Shown here: positions 34,620-46,129 of the stretch, piece by piece
How positions within the stretch are numbered: position 1 is the stretch's first letter
How the letters are laid out: the number at the start of each line of letters is the position of its first letter
Assembly: GCA_029339505.1 (NCBI GenBank)
Contig: JAQISU010000132.1
Location: 10,395,001-10,459,000 of the forward strand
Source of the DNA: Unio delphinus
Lineage: Eukaryota; Mollusca; Bivalvia; Unionida; Unionidae
Length of the DNA stretch: 64,000 bases
Direction of reading: 5' to 3'
Notes under the pieces: model-generated
Databases searched by the model: none
Seen by the model: the letters and a program-made list of their open reading frames with translations, nothing else
What the model was told of the DNA's origin: nothing
Made by a program: the position numbers and the translations under genes

Positions 34620-36840
34620 AGTATCTTTTAGATATCAGCAATATAAAAATTACCTGCTTCTACATACCAACAGTTATACCTGAAAGAACAGACAAGCAAA
34701 AAATACCTGAAAGTTAAAAGGTATTCAGGATTTTAGTGTTGTTTCTATTCCAAAGACTTCAGTCATTCCAAAACTGCTTTACAGTTTCACAGTCCATGTG
34801 AATTCATACCAAAAAAGATTGTTATTATTATTATTTCCAATTTCATTTATTTTTAGAAAAGTGTTTGTTGATTGAACTCTATTCAGTTATTTATACTGAA
34901 GCCAAATTAGATTAGAATCTTTTGTCATTTTGTATGTTAAAGCTGCCCATGTCCAATCCAGTTTGTTCTGGTGGATTAAGTTTCATTTTCCACTTAATTA
35001 GTGCTTTACTTTCTAATATTTCTTTTCTATATTTCAAGAAGCATGGCCTTTTTCACAATCCAAGGTTTTTCCAAAATTTCTGGTTGTGATTCAATAGATA
35101 ATCTATCCATATATGATTTCATGGAATTAAAGACCCCCCGCTTATTGTAGAAAGTTAGTACAAACATTTATTTCATTCTGTTTTTGCCATGAAAGTAATT
35201 GTTTATTACACTGGACAATATTGTTTATAAATAGTATACCTTTTTCAAACCACTTTCTGCTAAGATCTAAAGAGACTTAAACTTTTAATTTTACATTAGA
35301 GTTTTAGTTAGAAAGTCTGAGGAGTCTTTAATAAACTTTCTAGAGTATATGATATAAGAAAGAAAACATCCTTATCAACATCTTCTTTGTTCCTTTCTAT
35401 TTATCATTTATTAAATCATTAGAGAAGATAATGCCCAATATTGTGAAACTATCATCTATCCAGCATCACTTATATTCTATACACAAACAGCTGTTGCTGT
35501 TTTCCATGCTTCCCATCCATATTATTCTTGTTTTCTCTATGTTTCCATTAAGTCCAGAGGTTATTGCATATAATTTAATGTGTGTGTTTCAGAGCTTTTT
35601 CACATCCATCCAAAAACAATGTTTTATCATCTACATACTGAGATATTAGAAATTCATTTCCATCTATATTAATACCACATATCTTTATTTTCTAAAATCA
35701 TTAACAAAAGTATTTCTACACTGATAAAAATAAATAAGGTGAAAGAGTCCTTTACATGTGAAACCAAGATATGCCCATTACCAATTACCAGTCACATGTT
35801 TTTATATTGTGTAAATAATGTAAGAGTCCAATTTAGAATTCAGTTACCTTACCAGATTTGAAAAAATATAGTGCTTTAAATACAAATTCCACAGAATGAA
35901 AAGCTTTTCTGAAGTCAGTCTGTAGCATACCTGGTATGTTATGCTTTTAAATTTAAAACATTACATCATGTACAGCTAACAAATAGATCTACCACCCATA
36001 AAACCAGTCTGATCATCATTAAGTATGGTAATATTTTTATAAAATCCAATTTGCAATACATGCTGAGGCCAGTTTATAGGTAGTAGTAAGAAGAGATATT
36101 GGTCTGCAATCTTTTAAGTAATTTTTTATCTTTATCATCTTTAGGAATGCAAGTAACCTGATGTTTTGCATTTTGGTTTTCGAATATCAGAGTCATGGAG
36201 TATTAACTGAAATCTGTTTTCAACAACTCTTAAGGCTTATAAACTTTCATAATAAGATTTTCTCTTAAAGCATTTATTTTTGATTGGTAATGATATTGTT
36301 GTCACTTTTTATGATACTTTTCATATATTTGCTGAGATAGTTTCGGTTCTCCAAGTTGCAAAAATGTAAGGTCTTTTTCTTACCCTCTTGTCCATTCTAA
36401 CTCTATAACTAATTCTAACTCTATAACTAATTCTAACTCTATAACTAATCATATGACCCTTAAGTTTTTCCTGATGCAGTTCATTTTATTTTTCACCGAT
36501 CAAATTAATATTGACTATTTCATTGATAAATTATTAATCTCTTTAATTAGATCTTACTACCTGGTCTTTCTTTGCCTTTTCTTGACAGAAGAATAATATA
36601 TTGTTTTTGCTCTAATCTCCATTAGAAGAACTTCAGAAAGTAATTGGTCATTAAATTGTATGTTATTATTTGAAATATATATCACTGACATCATTGTGGA
36701 CAAAGTTACATAAATATCTGACAAATATTTTAATTTAATGTTTTTAATTCTTTTATATTTTAAATTAATGTCTTATTATTAAGTAATGAATTATTGAACT
36801 TGCAAAATGATTTTCCCTTCTTGAAATACCCAATTTTAAA
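34620..36840 (-). pseudogene. Decayed L1/Tx1-like LINE
   Basis: On the minus strand, in pieces across several frames, the L1/Tx1 ORF2 landmarks occur in order. There is a pre-RT linker (GKSFWKFNNSLL-like at about 36800; MEIRAKTIYYSS at about 36620; RKNLRVI.. and WTRG*EK region at about 36380-36470). RT entry follows (VTCIPKDDKDKKLLK and an RPIS-like phrase at about 36100-36160). The palm comes next (LQTDFRKAFHSVEF at about 35900, SPYLF at about 35730, and GINIDGNEFLISQYVDD at about 35650, with VDD in place of YADD's AD). The C-terminal region runs at 34850-35130 (KSYMDRLSIESQPEILEKPW; later MTKDSNLIWLQYK). Stops and frameshifts are frequent. The endonuclease domain is not seen, so the copy is 5'-truncated and dead. 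Confidence 0.82.
36398..36449. repeat. 19-bp triplication inside the LINE
   Basis: The unit AATTCTAACTCTATAACT is repeated nearly three times. It lies where the L1/Tx1 pre-RT linker is expected, so it expanded after the element lost function. Confidence 0.8.
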
Positions 36841-37111
36841 TACTAATGATTAAAGAGAATTTTCTGTTTTTATCCTGGTATATATCAATATATATAAACA
36901 AGTTCACTGAAATTTGAAGGAAAAAAATAAAGAATTGCTCTTTTGTTTTTACCCCATCAAGTATATTTTTTCTTTTTTGCATGAATTCTCTAGACTTGAA
37001 TGAGCTTAAATTGATTTGTGATCTCAATTAGTCTCTTTTTCTTGGGTTTTTTGGTAAGAAATAGTATATACATGTATCATGTTGTTGATTCATAACTTAA
37101 GTCAAATTTCC

Positions 37112-37372
37112 CAAAGTGGCAGACTGGTCTAAAGCTCTCTCTGTTATGGATCACTGCCATCCACATCTGTCTGCATGGGTTCGAGTCTTGGATTTGGCCA
37201 ATGTGGGTATGTGTGAAAGCTTGCCAGTAGCTTCTCATGGGTCGGTGGTTCTTTCCCTTTCCGGGGGGGGGGGGGGGTCCCAGGTTCTTCCTCCATCATT
37301 AACACTGGCTGCCATGTATAGCCTATCATGTGCTGAAAAATTACGTTAAACCCAACAACAACAACAGTAACT
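37112..37372 (+). mobile_element. tRNA-derived SINE, family B, copy 1
   Basis: The head has a tRNA-like organisation with an A-box-like GGCAGACTGGTCTAAAG and a B-box-like GGTTCGAGTC near 37179. The body contains AGCTTGCCAGTAGCTTCTCA and a TTCTTCCTCCA-like phrase. The 3' end is TGCTGAAAAATTACGTTAAA with a CAACAACAACAA tail. A run of 14-15 G bases sits at 37264-37277. Two further copies lie near 51.3 and 51.7 kb in the opposite orientation. Confidence 0.78.
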
Positions 37373-38069
37373 AAAATTTCTTATGATTATCAAGTTGTCA
37401 TGATAGTAATTTGAGTCAGTTTTCAACTGTTGATGAAGATTAGAAGTCTTTAATTGGAAAATAAATATTTGATAATGTTATGTTCTTATTTTCTTTTTTG
37501 CATATATATAATAATTCTATTTCCCTCTGTGTCTTTTCATATTTTCTATATTTTAAAGTTGAAATTATTGTTAATAAAAACCTGATACTCCTCTATACTG
37601 ACTTGAAACATTCCTTAAAAAAATCATATATATCCCCACTGACTATGTATATAATAATCTTAAGACATCTCTCCTCTTGGATTTGACAACTAAACCCTGA
37701 CAATTCATTCATTTAATTGTAATTTTATCAATAATCAGGTAAGACCCAAAACTACATATATTTGGGGGGAAAATACTGTGTGCAGAGATATCTGACAGTT
37801 CAATACAAAAAATATTAATATAACTATACTATAAGAAAAAATAGCTGTATGGCAGTTAGACAAATACCAGAGTATCAAAGTAATGTTGGCTACATTTATT
37901 CATTTTCATAGCCAGTGCAATTTTACAATTTAGAAACTTGTCATAATCTGTTTATGATTTTTTTAATATTTATATTTTTTAAGAAAATATATTATTTACT
38001 GTAAGGAATTTGGTACCTGGTAAATTGTATTATTTTTTTTTTTTCTTTTTTTTTTTTTTGTTGAAAACA

Positions 38070-38123
<54 letters not shown>

Positions 38124-38436
38124 AAAAAAATCCACTAGGATTTAGTAAATTGTATTTTTATATTCTTTTTTTTATAGTATACTTTTCTTTCTGCTATTCT
38201 CATGATTTAGCTTTGCATCTTTCCCAGCCATGGTTAATTTGAAATAATGTAATTAACTTCTAGCTTTAACTTGATTTCTCAGTGACTTCTCATGTCATTC
38301 CATCTTTTATCTATCTGTCCATGTTGAAACTTGAAGCTACTACATTTAAGAAGAAAAATCAGTATCAGTGTTGGTAATATACTGTACACATAACAAGAAC
38401 ATCTTTGCAATGTGTCTTTTTTAGATATGCTTGTGA
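37373..38436. other. AT-rich intergenic DNA
   Basis: No gene. It holds a T-rich run at 38031-38059 and a (CT)n microsatellite at 38072-38120. Confidence 0.55.
38072..38120. repeat. (CT)n microsatellite
   Basis: About 24 CT units. Confidence 0.95.
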
Positions 38437-38452
38437 AGAGAGATGTGTATTA

Positions 38453-38705
38453 ACTGCTCTAGTGGCCTAGTGGTTAGAGCATCTGCTGCAGAAGCAGGAG
38501 GTCATGGGTTCGATCCCCGACCGAGTGATACCAATGACTTAGTGTTAGGACTGTTCGGCCTGGTGTCAGGGTGGGACATCATGCTACCTGTCTGCAGCAT
38601 GATGCCTCAGTGTTAGACGTAACTATAAAGTGCCTCACTGCAGACTTCGTAGCAATATGACTGAAAAATTGTTAAAACTACATTAAAAATCCTAATCACA
38701 CACAC
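38453..38705 (+). mobile_element. tRNA-derived SINE, family A, full copy with 16-bp TSD
   Basis: The head has A box TAGTGGTTAGAGC (38468-38480) and B box GGTTCGATCC (38507-38516). The body includes GGCCTGGTGTCAGG and GGGACATCATGCTAC, and the tail includes ATATGACTGAAAAATTGTTA and (CA)n. A perfect 16-bp target duplication AGAGAGATGTGTATTA flanks it at 38437-38452 and 38706-38721, as expected for LINE-driven insertion. From memory the body resembles the molluscan RUDI SINE (V superfamily); that name needs checking. Confidence 0.85.
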
Positions 38706-38721
38706 AGAGAGATGTGTATTA

Positions 38722-39589
38722 GCAAGACATGAAGAAAAACATTTTATAAGAGAATTTAATATTGCATTTTTATGTTAAGTAGTGGCTGTCTATTAATATT
38801 TCTCATCCAATATACATAATTGTTTCTGTAGTTTTAGGGGAAAAACTGCATGTATTGTGAAAATGAGTTTGAATTTACATGTATTCATCAGTCATGACCA
38901 CAGTCTTACATGTACATGGTTATTAGTAACATTGGAGTTTATTGAATTATGTACAGGCTCAAGCCATGGAAACTACCAAAGTTATGCATTGCCTATTTGG
39001 AATTTTTGGTTGTCCATGGATCCCACACAATGGATTTTTAAAACCTTTTGAAAGAATTAAACAATAACAATAATATAATTGTATTGTAAGCATTTGTGTT
39101 TTTGTAGTCACATGTGCTTTGTCATTATTTAAGAACATGCCACTGTTGACCCGTGAAGAATTTGACCATGATAATTCACTCACTAATCACGTAGATGTGT
39201 ATCTTTTCTTGCATCTAGTAATAAACTTGTGTGCAATTTTTTTTCAGACTAGGAAGGACTATTTTAAGCTGTGAACCAATGATTGTGTTGAAGAACAGGC
39301 TACCAAAGAGGATGCTCAGTTACTTTGTAATCATCATCAGGATTATCCCTTAAAGTCTTTAATGTGACAGTAATGAGACTATAAGTAGTGATGAAGAGAA
39401 AGATACATGAATTGAAAGATTGTAATGAATCTTGGCATGAAGATATGATTAAAATTGGGGAAATAAAGAATCATATGAAATTATTTTTGTTTATATTTCA
39501 TTGATTGTTAGCTTTTCTGATCATAGCTTATGTCCATCTATTTGTATAAGTTTGTTATCACTACTTGGAAGATTGCCATGAAACTTCAT
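38722..39589. other. AT-rich intergenic DNA, nothing recognised
   Basis: No gene or repeat beyond scattered AT-rich sequence was seen. Confidence 0.5.
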
Positions 39590-40130
39590 AAATGCATTCA
39601 TGCCATGGTCTGGTTGGTCTTAAATGAAATGGTGCCAGTGGATATCCACCAATATAGTGACCACAGTGATCATTTTGAAAATTCTTATTGCTATTCCTCC
39701 TGAATGGATTGTTGTATCAACCAGGGGGTTTTCACCAAAGACTTTATATCAGTTTTAAAACACTTCTTATGATGTCATGTTGGTTGTTTAAGAAAAGGTG
39801 CTTTCTGACTTTTCAATATGGCCACCACAATTGCCATCTTGAAAATCTTGTTAGCACTGCTTTTTCTTGTAGGTAGTCATATCAACATTTTTACTTTCAC
39901 CCAAAGATGTCTTTGAGATGGTCCTAAATGGAAACCTCACCAATCTGATATCTAGTATGGCTACCATAGAAGACATCTTGAAAATCTTATTATTGTTACT
40001 CCTACAAAACAGTCATATCAACACCAGAATACATATGTTGATGTCATGTTAGTGCTAAATGAAAATGGTGCCAAATTGATATCAAATATTTCCACCACAG
40101 CATTTAATTTGGAAACCTTGGGATCACTAA
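39590..40130. repeat. Degenerate tandem repeat of about 190 bp
   Basis: A recurring set of phrases appears at roughly 190-bp intervals: CCTAAATGGAAA or CTTAAATGAAATGGTGCC, AATATGGCCACCACA, and CATCTTGAAAATCTT followed by ACTCCTRCAAAA...GTCATATCAACA. About three copies are strongly diverged. No protein-coding potential is kept. Confidence 0.6.
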
Positions 40131-40338
40131 AAAGAGGATTTCAACATTCATCAGCTAAAAGGAAGTATAGTCTTATCTTGAATTCCTGGAGTTTCTTTTT
40201 GACCAGTACAGCTTGAGTCACTTCAAGTGTTGTTGATGATAGCATGCATTTTAGAAAATATTTTGTGATGCTACTGTGTTGAACCTGATGCTGTCAAACA
40301 TATTTGGCAAAATCATTGATCCCTCAGAAGAGATGCTT

Positions 40339-40473
<135 letters not shown>

Positions 40474-40985
40474 GTATAACATTCATTTCCCACCTAGCTC
40501 AAACAAGTATCAAAATGGTGGCTGATTGAGGATGGCAGATGTTCAAGGTTTATCTAATAGATAACTAGTTACACAGGCACGATTTAATTGGCTAATTTAA
40601 GAAGTGGATCAATAAAAAGTGATCTTTAGATAAATAAAATTAATTTTATATAAGTTATGCTTTTTACATATTTACAGAAAAACTATGAATGCTTTTGCTG
40701 AAAACAATTCATTTAAATAATTAAAATAGCACTTGTAGTAATCTTTGTTGATTACATTAAATTACACTGGCTATTAACATATATAATCTAAAGGGCAGTC
40801 AACCATGCCAGTGACTTTCAACATTCACTGTGTCATGCACTATTGGTTTGATAATAAGAAACTAGCAATTTCCCAGAAATTGAAAATAGTCATGGTTTCC
40901 TTTCTTCAGAAATTTTTTCTTCATATTTAACATTAATGAAAACAGTATAGGTTTAATGTTGTTTTGCTGCCCAAAACTGTGCTGC

Positions 40986-41115
40986 CTTGGTATGGTCCTT
41001 GTCTGCTTTGATATGGTCCTTGTTTGCTTTGGTATGGTCCTTGTTTGCTTTGGTATAGTCCTTGTTTGCTTTGGTATGGTCCTTGTATGCATGGTATGGT
41101 CCTTGTTTGCCTTTT
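40986..41115. repeat. 21-bp minisatellite
   Basis: The unit is TATGGTCCTTGTTTGCTTTG plus one base, with about six copies. On the minus strand this gives a (TRTIPKQ)n frame within a 142-codon open frame at 40862-41290. I take that as a by-product of the 21-bp period (a multiple of 3), not as a gene. Confidence 0.85.
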
Positions 41116-41458
41116 CATTAACCTTTGTTTCAAGCAAATTTGGTAATAATGCATTTTTTATATTGATCAGTGCTCTCTGCCAGAGCTTGTACATAATCTG
41201 CATTTGTCTTGTGTTGAGTAAATGCAGAAAACTGCAAATTAGTACTTCCATTAATGAAAAAGAGTTCATCTTTCCAAACACTAGGAACAATTCATTTTTA
41301 TATCTCTTCTTGTAATTTTCTTTCTTTCTTGTTGAAGGAAATCTGTACCAATATGATCACCATTAAAAGGCATTATCTATTCTTGGATCATTGACCACTT
41401 ACTTTACCAGCCTCATTCTGAAGTCACATTTGTGTCTTCTCTCATATTTTATATATGA

Positions 41459-41771
41459 CTGTTCTGGTGGCCTAGTGGTTAGTGTTTACCTTAGAAGCTA
41501 GAGGTCATGGGCTCAAGCACTGGCCGATTCATGCCAAAAACTTAATAAATGGTACTAACAGCTGTCTCAATAGCATTAAGAGGTTAGTATTAGGACTGGT
41601 CAGCCTGGTGTCAGGATAAAGTTACTTGGTGGGACATCATGCTACATGTCTGTGGCACGATGCCCCAGTGCTAGACATCACTATAAACTGTCACACTGCA
41701 GACATGATAGCAATATGACTGAAAAAATTTCAAAGCTACGTTAAAGATCCTAATCACACACACATACACAC
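41459..41771 (+). mobile_element. tRNA-derived SINE, family A, copy 2
   Basis: This copy is colinear with the copy at 38453 but longer in the middle (extra ATGGTACTAACAGCTGTCTC segment). It has the A-box region TAGTGGTTAGTG, a mutated B box (GGCTCAAGCA), the GTGTCAGGATAAAGTTACTT and GGGACATCATGCTACATGTC body, and a (CACA)n tail. No clear target duplication was seen. Confidence 0.8.
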
Positions 41772-42254
41772 AATTTAGATGAACTAGTTGCTGGATGTTT
41801 TAAAATAAAATTTGCAAAGAAATCTGAATCGTGACTACTTTGAATACTCAAAGACAATTGCAAGTAATCCTAAATAATTATGGGAATATGTACCAATGTC
41901 TAAGAGAACTTGATAATTAGTTCACTTTGACTTAATGCCAACAATTTCAATTTTAAAATCAAAACAAAAATTAATACATAATATTAAATGAAATGCAAAT
42001 TTAGAAATCACTCAACAAAATAACAAAACTTTGAAGATATCTTTAAAAACAGCAGCTTCAATAAAAACAGTGGGAAATATTTTTCTTTGATCTGAAGGAA
42101 GCCACATAATTTCATCAGTCCTTGATCAGTCTCTTGGCATGCATTTAGGTGTTGCACTGCAGAGGAATGCAATTATGATCTTATTAGATACATGTTGAAT
42201 ATCTGCAGATGTACTAACTGGAGATAATCAACTGAAAATTGCTTGAGAAGGTGT

Positions 42255-42495
42255 TGTACGCAGACACAGTGGTCCCTTTTAAGAGTGCTCTTAAAACTCA
42301 CCTTTTTTGACTGCAGTGACAAACTTAGGGACCTTATAATGTTTTGTATCTTATATGTTTTCAGCATGTTTTTATGTTTTCCAATTTCATTGTTTTTGTC
42401 ATTTGTTTTTCTGTATTGTAGTCATATCATTATAGATGTTGTAAAGCGCTTAGAGCTTCTAAAGATTAGGCGCTATACAAAGTCCTCATTATTAG
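42255..42495 (+). mobile_element. LINE 3' end, short copy
   Basis: It matches 540-770 and 28505-28730, including AAGAGTGCTCTTAAAACTCA and GTAAAGCGCTTAGAGCTTCT, and ends in a degenerated ATT/AGT tail. It is 5'-truncated and belongs to the same jockey/CR1-like family as 1-818. Confidence 0.85.
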
Positions 42496-43500
42496 TAGTA
42501 GTATATTTTATTAGATGCTAGTACTAAAAAAATTGTAAGGAACCTATCAAAATATGTTGCATGAAAGGGAACTAAGTGGTAGAAACAAAAGTAATCAGGT
42601 AGCTGATTGCTGGATCATGGCCCATGGCCCTCAGATCAACGGAACCCCCTGAGAAACCAAGCTTAGATAATAATAATCATCTTGACTGGAGGCAGTCAAT
42701 ATTGAAATCATTAATGAAATTGTTCTGACTGACAAACATGCTGGGGTGTTAAATATACCTGATTATTATCATTTGCACATTGATTAGGTAGGCTTTAGAG
42801 ATGGCAGATAGTGAGGGTGGTGAATAAAAGTGGGAATTAAAGAGCAAATCAGTTTATTGGTAGCAACTAAGGGTGGCAAGAGATGACAAGTTGAGAAAAT
42901 GGGAAGCTCAGTAAATAATGACTAATTGTGCAAAATCTTACATATGCACTGTAATTGTTGCATATACTGTATTGGTAACTCAAATAAAATGATTAAAATT
43001 TTTTAAAATAAATGAACGACTTGTTTTTTGCTATTTTTTTGCTATTTCATTAGATTATTATTTCAGCATGATTTTATTAAAATACATGTATATGAAATAT
43101 CATATACATCATGTGGCATATATTATAATTATTATTATAATCTGAATTTGTAACTAAAGCACCACATGGATCCTTTTCTTAGTTACAGAGAAATACTTAA
43201 GCTAGAAAAATGTGAAGAAAGAGACATAAAACAATAATTACATACCCAGTGTTGTGTAAATAAACACACCAAACAAAGAAAAAAAGAAACGGTAAAAATG
43301 TTTTAGTAAGAAATGCTGCTGGGTACCAGTAATTTGGGGTCAATATTGCCTAATATCCTTTTTATTTTTGTTTTTCCAAAAATTGTTGGCTGAATTCAAG
43401 TATTTACATGAACAAGAAATGGGTAAGAATTTTTCTTTTCTTGTACAATGTATTATGCTTCAGTAAGTCTATTTCTGTTTAATATTTAAGAAAAGAAAAT
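42496..43500. other. Intergenic DNA upstream of the zinc-finger gene
   Basis: No gene is seen. A donor-like AAATGGGTAAGAA at about 43418-43430 could end an upstream non-coding exon of the zinc-finger gene. That is suggestive only. No promoter could be picked out. Confidence 0.4.
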
Positions 43501-43517
43501 TCTAAATTAAAAATTAT

Positions 43518-43535
43518 TTCTATTTCTGATTTTAG
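43518..43535 (+). promoter_or_regulatory. Probable 3' splice acceptor before the zinc-finger ORF
   Basis: A pyrimidine-rich TTCTATTTCTGATTTTAG ends 23 bases upstream of the ATG at 43559. It fits an intron in the 5' leader with the coding region in one terminal exon. Confidence 0.5.
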
Positions 43536-43558
43536 CTTAGAGGGCCAAAGTCAACATC

Positions 43559-45232
43559 ATGTCAAGAATGGATAAGCATGAAGTTTCTTCCCGTCTTGAA
43601 GAGGCTGTCCTTTCCCTCTGCAAAGAGAGCTTTATTTCATATCGCAATGTTGAGGTGGATGCCATAATTTGTATTTCTGTGGCTGACACTCTTGAGGATC
43701 ATGTGATAAAAATTCATGAAAAACTGCGCCACATAAGCACATCTTGCTCAAGTCTTCTCAATTCAGACCAGGGATTTCCAACTCATTCAGAGACTAATCA
43801 CTCAAGAAATAATTTTGCCCATAATGATGAATTTATTCCCCCAAAGGATTTAGGGTTAAGAAGCGTATTTCCTAAGGACAATACCAAATTGCAAGATAAT
43901 ACAATAAGGCATTCTCAAAGTTTATACAGGAATTCAAGACAGGGACATTTTCCCACCCCAAAGTATGTATACACAAGGAAAGGTCACATGAAAATACCAC
44001 ATGTTGTTACTGCTAATGATGGATGCAAGCCAGTGAACAGAAAGACTTCCTGTGACCCAGAAGAAAATGGGAACAGGTATCAGAATGTTGCATTAGCTAT
44101 GGAAACTGGTACCAATTCTGAATTATCAATCCATTGCAGAGATGACAGAGATTGCTCTCCAAGAAATCTAGAGATAAGTTCTGGACAGACAAGGGAGTAT
44201 TTATTATCAGAAGAGGACCATACTAGCTTTGATGAGGATCAGTCAACCCAGAATACAAGTATCATTACTGAAGCTGATTTAACAAGGGCAGACACATTAG
44301 TCAAAACACAGATGTATCTGGAAAAAAGGGAAACAACTGATGGTAACTCGGAGAGTTACATTGTTATCAAATCAGAACCTTTTAGTGAGGAAGAGGATAA
44401 GGAAAAGGAATCGAATGTAAAGAAACAAAGATTTGATATTAATGAAAAGTTACAATGTGCAAATATAGTCACATCACTAGAAGTTGGCAAACAAGGTAAA
44501 TTAAAGCAACTATTGAACCTTGCAAAGAGGAATCCTGGAATGAAGCAGAGGGATGTTGGCAGCAAAATACTTGAAAAAGATCCAAATAAGCATACATGTA
44601 ATAACTCCATACAGTATTCATACAGTCACACAACAGTAATTCCACATAGTGCTTTGAGCACCATAAGTGATGCACATGATCCTTCTTTTCATGAAAATAT
44701 TAGGCAGCATTCTGTAGATGAGCAACAAGAGCACACTAATAGAGATGACACAGTAGTTGATATTGATGACCACAGTTTGTGTGGTTCACCTGCTGACTTG
44801 TCAGAAACTTTCCAAATGATTGGATCATCTTTTCAAGCTATTCTGCCAGAAGGTGGACAGACTGTTACACCAGTTGGTGATGATTTGCCTCAGATGCAAC
44901 ATGTACAGAAAAATTCACCTAATAGTTCATTCATTTCAAAATCAAACAGTCCAGGAAAGATTCATCCTTGTAGGCACTGTGGAACTTTATTTTCTTCTCT
45001 AAGGACCAGAAATAGACATGAGAGCACTACCTGTGGATCCAATAGATTTGAATGTAGTGTGTGCTTGAAATGGTTCAGTAGAAGTGATGCTCGTAGGAGA
45101 CATATGTTGAAATTTCATGGCTTTGTTGTGAACAAACCACCAGAAAACACAGGCATGGGATTGCATGTACCACATTCAGGTCATATCATTACTGACCAGA
45201 TTTCGAAGTCAAGGTCACCAGAATCCACATGA
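43559..45232 (+). CDS. C2H2-type zinc-finger protein, 557 residues, probable host gene
   Basis: This is likely a nuclear DNA-binding protein. Two fingers lie near the C terminus: C471-X2-C474-X12-H487-X4-C492 (a C2HC variant) and C499-X2-C502-X12-H515-X4-H520 (classical), joined by GSNRFE instead of the usual TGEKP linker. The first 60 residues (EAVLSLCKESFISYRNVEVD...) look like a compact ordered domain I cannot name. Residues 60-460 are polar and probably disordered, with an acidic IKSEPFSEEEDKE patch whose I270-K271-S272-E273 fits a SUMO site, followed by the basic VKKQR. The ORF is uninterrupted. The first ATG (43559) is preferred; a second lies nine bases on. A splice acceptor just upstream suggests a leader intron. 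No relatives or operon-like neighbours were seen, and the DNA target is unknown. Confidence 0.85.
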   Translation: MSRMDKHEVSSRLEEAVLSLCKESFISYRNVEVDAIICISVADTLEDHVIKIHEKLRHISTSCSSLLNSDQGFPTHSETNHSRNNFAHNDEFIPPKDLGLRSVFPKDNTKLQDNTIRHSQSLYRNSRQGHFPTPKYVYTRKGHMKIPHVVTANDGCKPVNRKTSCDPEENGNRYQNVALAMETGTNSELSIHCRDDRDCSPRNLEISSGQTREYLLSEEDHTSFDEDQSTQNTSIITEADLTRADTLVKTQMYLEKRETTDGNSESYIVIKSEPFSEEEDKEKESNVKKQRFDINEKLQCANIVTSLEVGKQGKLKQLLNLAKRNPGMKQRDVGSKILEKDPNKHTCNNSIQYSYSHTTVIPHSALSTISDAHDPSFHENIRQHSVDEQQEHTNRDDTVVDIDDHSLCGSPADLSETFQMIGSSFQAILPEGGQTVTPVGDDLPQMQHVQKNSPNSSFISKSNSPGKIHPCRHCGTLFSSLRTRNRHESTTCGSNRFECSVCLKWFSRSDARRRHMLKFHGFVVNKPPENTGMGLHVPHSGHIITDQISKSRSPEST

Positions 45233-46129
45233 CATTTATATCAATTGATATATATAAATTCAAAGATTCTGAAGAAATTAATGTGTTATTTGACCTTGGT
45301 ATGTATGCACATTATGTAATCGAATGGGATACAAGATATATTCTAGGCTGGGGCAACAAAAAAAGTATTGGTAGAGAAATCAAGGGTGCTATAGCACCAA
45401 ATGTCAGTACTAATTTGCATCCTCTACTTTACAATATAAATAGCATGCCAGTAAGAGAATGTTGTAAAACTGATTTTTTGTATGACCAGGTTTCTTAAAG
45501 GTTTTTATATGACCAGCTCTATTTTCTTGACCCCAGTCATTTGTTTCCCATATGTCTTTTTTCTGGACACCTTAGTACTTTCTGAGTCTTTTTATATGAA
45601 TAATTGCATCACATAATAAGATAAATTGTACTTATATGTGAGGCAGAACTTGAATGTTTTTTGAACATTATTCTACATCATTTGACCAGACATTTTAGAT
45701 CATTTTGAAGAGATGGGGAAGGGGGTGAAGGCATTATCTGTTGTTTAGGATCTTCTTCATTGGAAATGCATGCTATATCAAATGATGATTTTTAGACAGT
45801 TTGACATGTAAATATGACTGCTGCTTAGTAACTGTTGGTTGCTCTAGGAAAAATGACATTGCATCTATAGGAAAATGAATTTCTAAGTACAAAACTTTTC
45901 ATAAGAGCATCCTACATTTACCTGGCAATATTACAAATTATAGTACAGTATTTATTTCATCCATAGAACAGTGGTTAAGAAGGTTAGTGTGTTTGGGTGC
46001 AGTCTTTTTCTTTCATTGTTTTTTTTTTACCTCACCATAAGTGAGCTTATGATATGACCAAGCAACCATCAAGTGTTGTGCATCAACAAGTGTCAACATC
46101 TGCCTTTTTCTAAACAGCTTCAGAAAACC
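45233..46129. other. Probable 3' UTR and intergenic DNA
   Basis: No coding region. I did not find a clean AATAAA soon after the stop, so the 3' end of the zinc-finger transcript cannot be placed. Confidence 0.4.

Noticed and set aside
40862..41290. 142-codon minus-strand frame with TRTIPKQ repeats
   Set aside because: The frame is carried by a 21-bp minisatellite; sequence outside the repeat shows no family features.
45229..45498. 89-codon frame overlapping the end of the zinc-finger ORF
   Set aside because: Out of phase with the gene by chance, no domain, lies in the probable 3' UTR.
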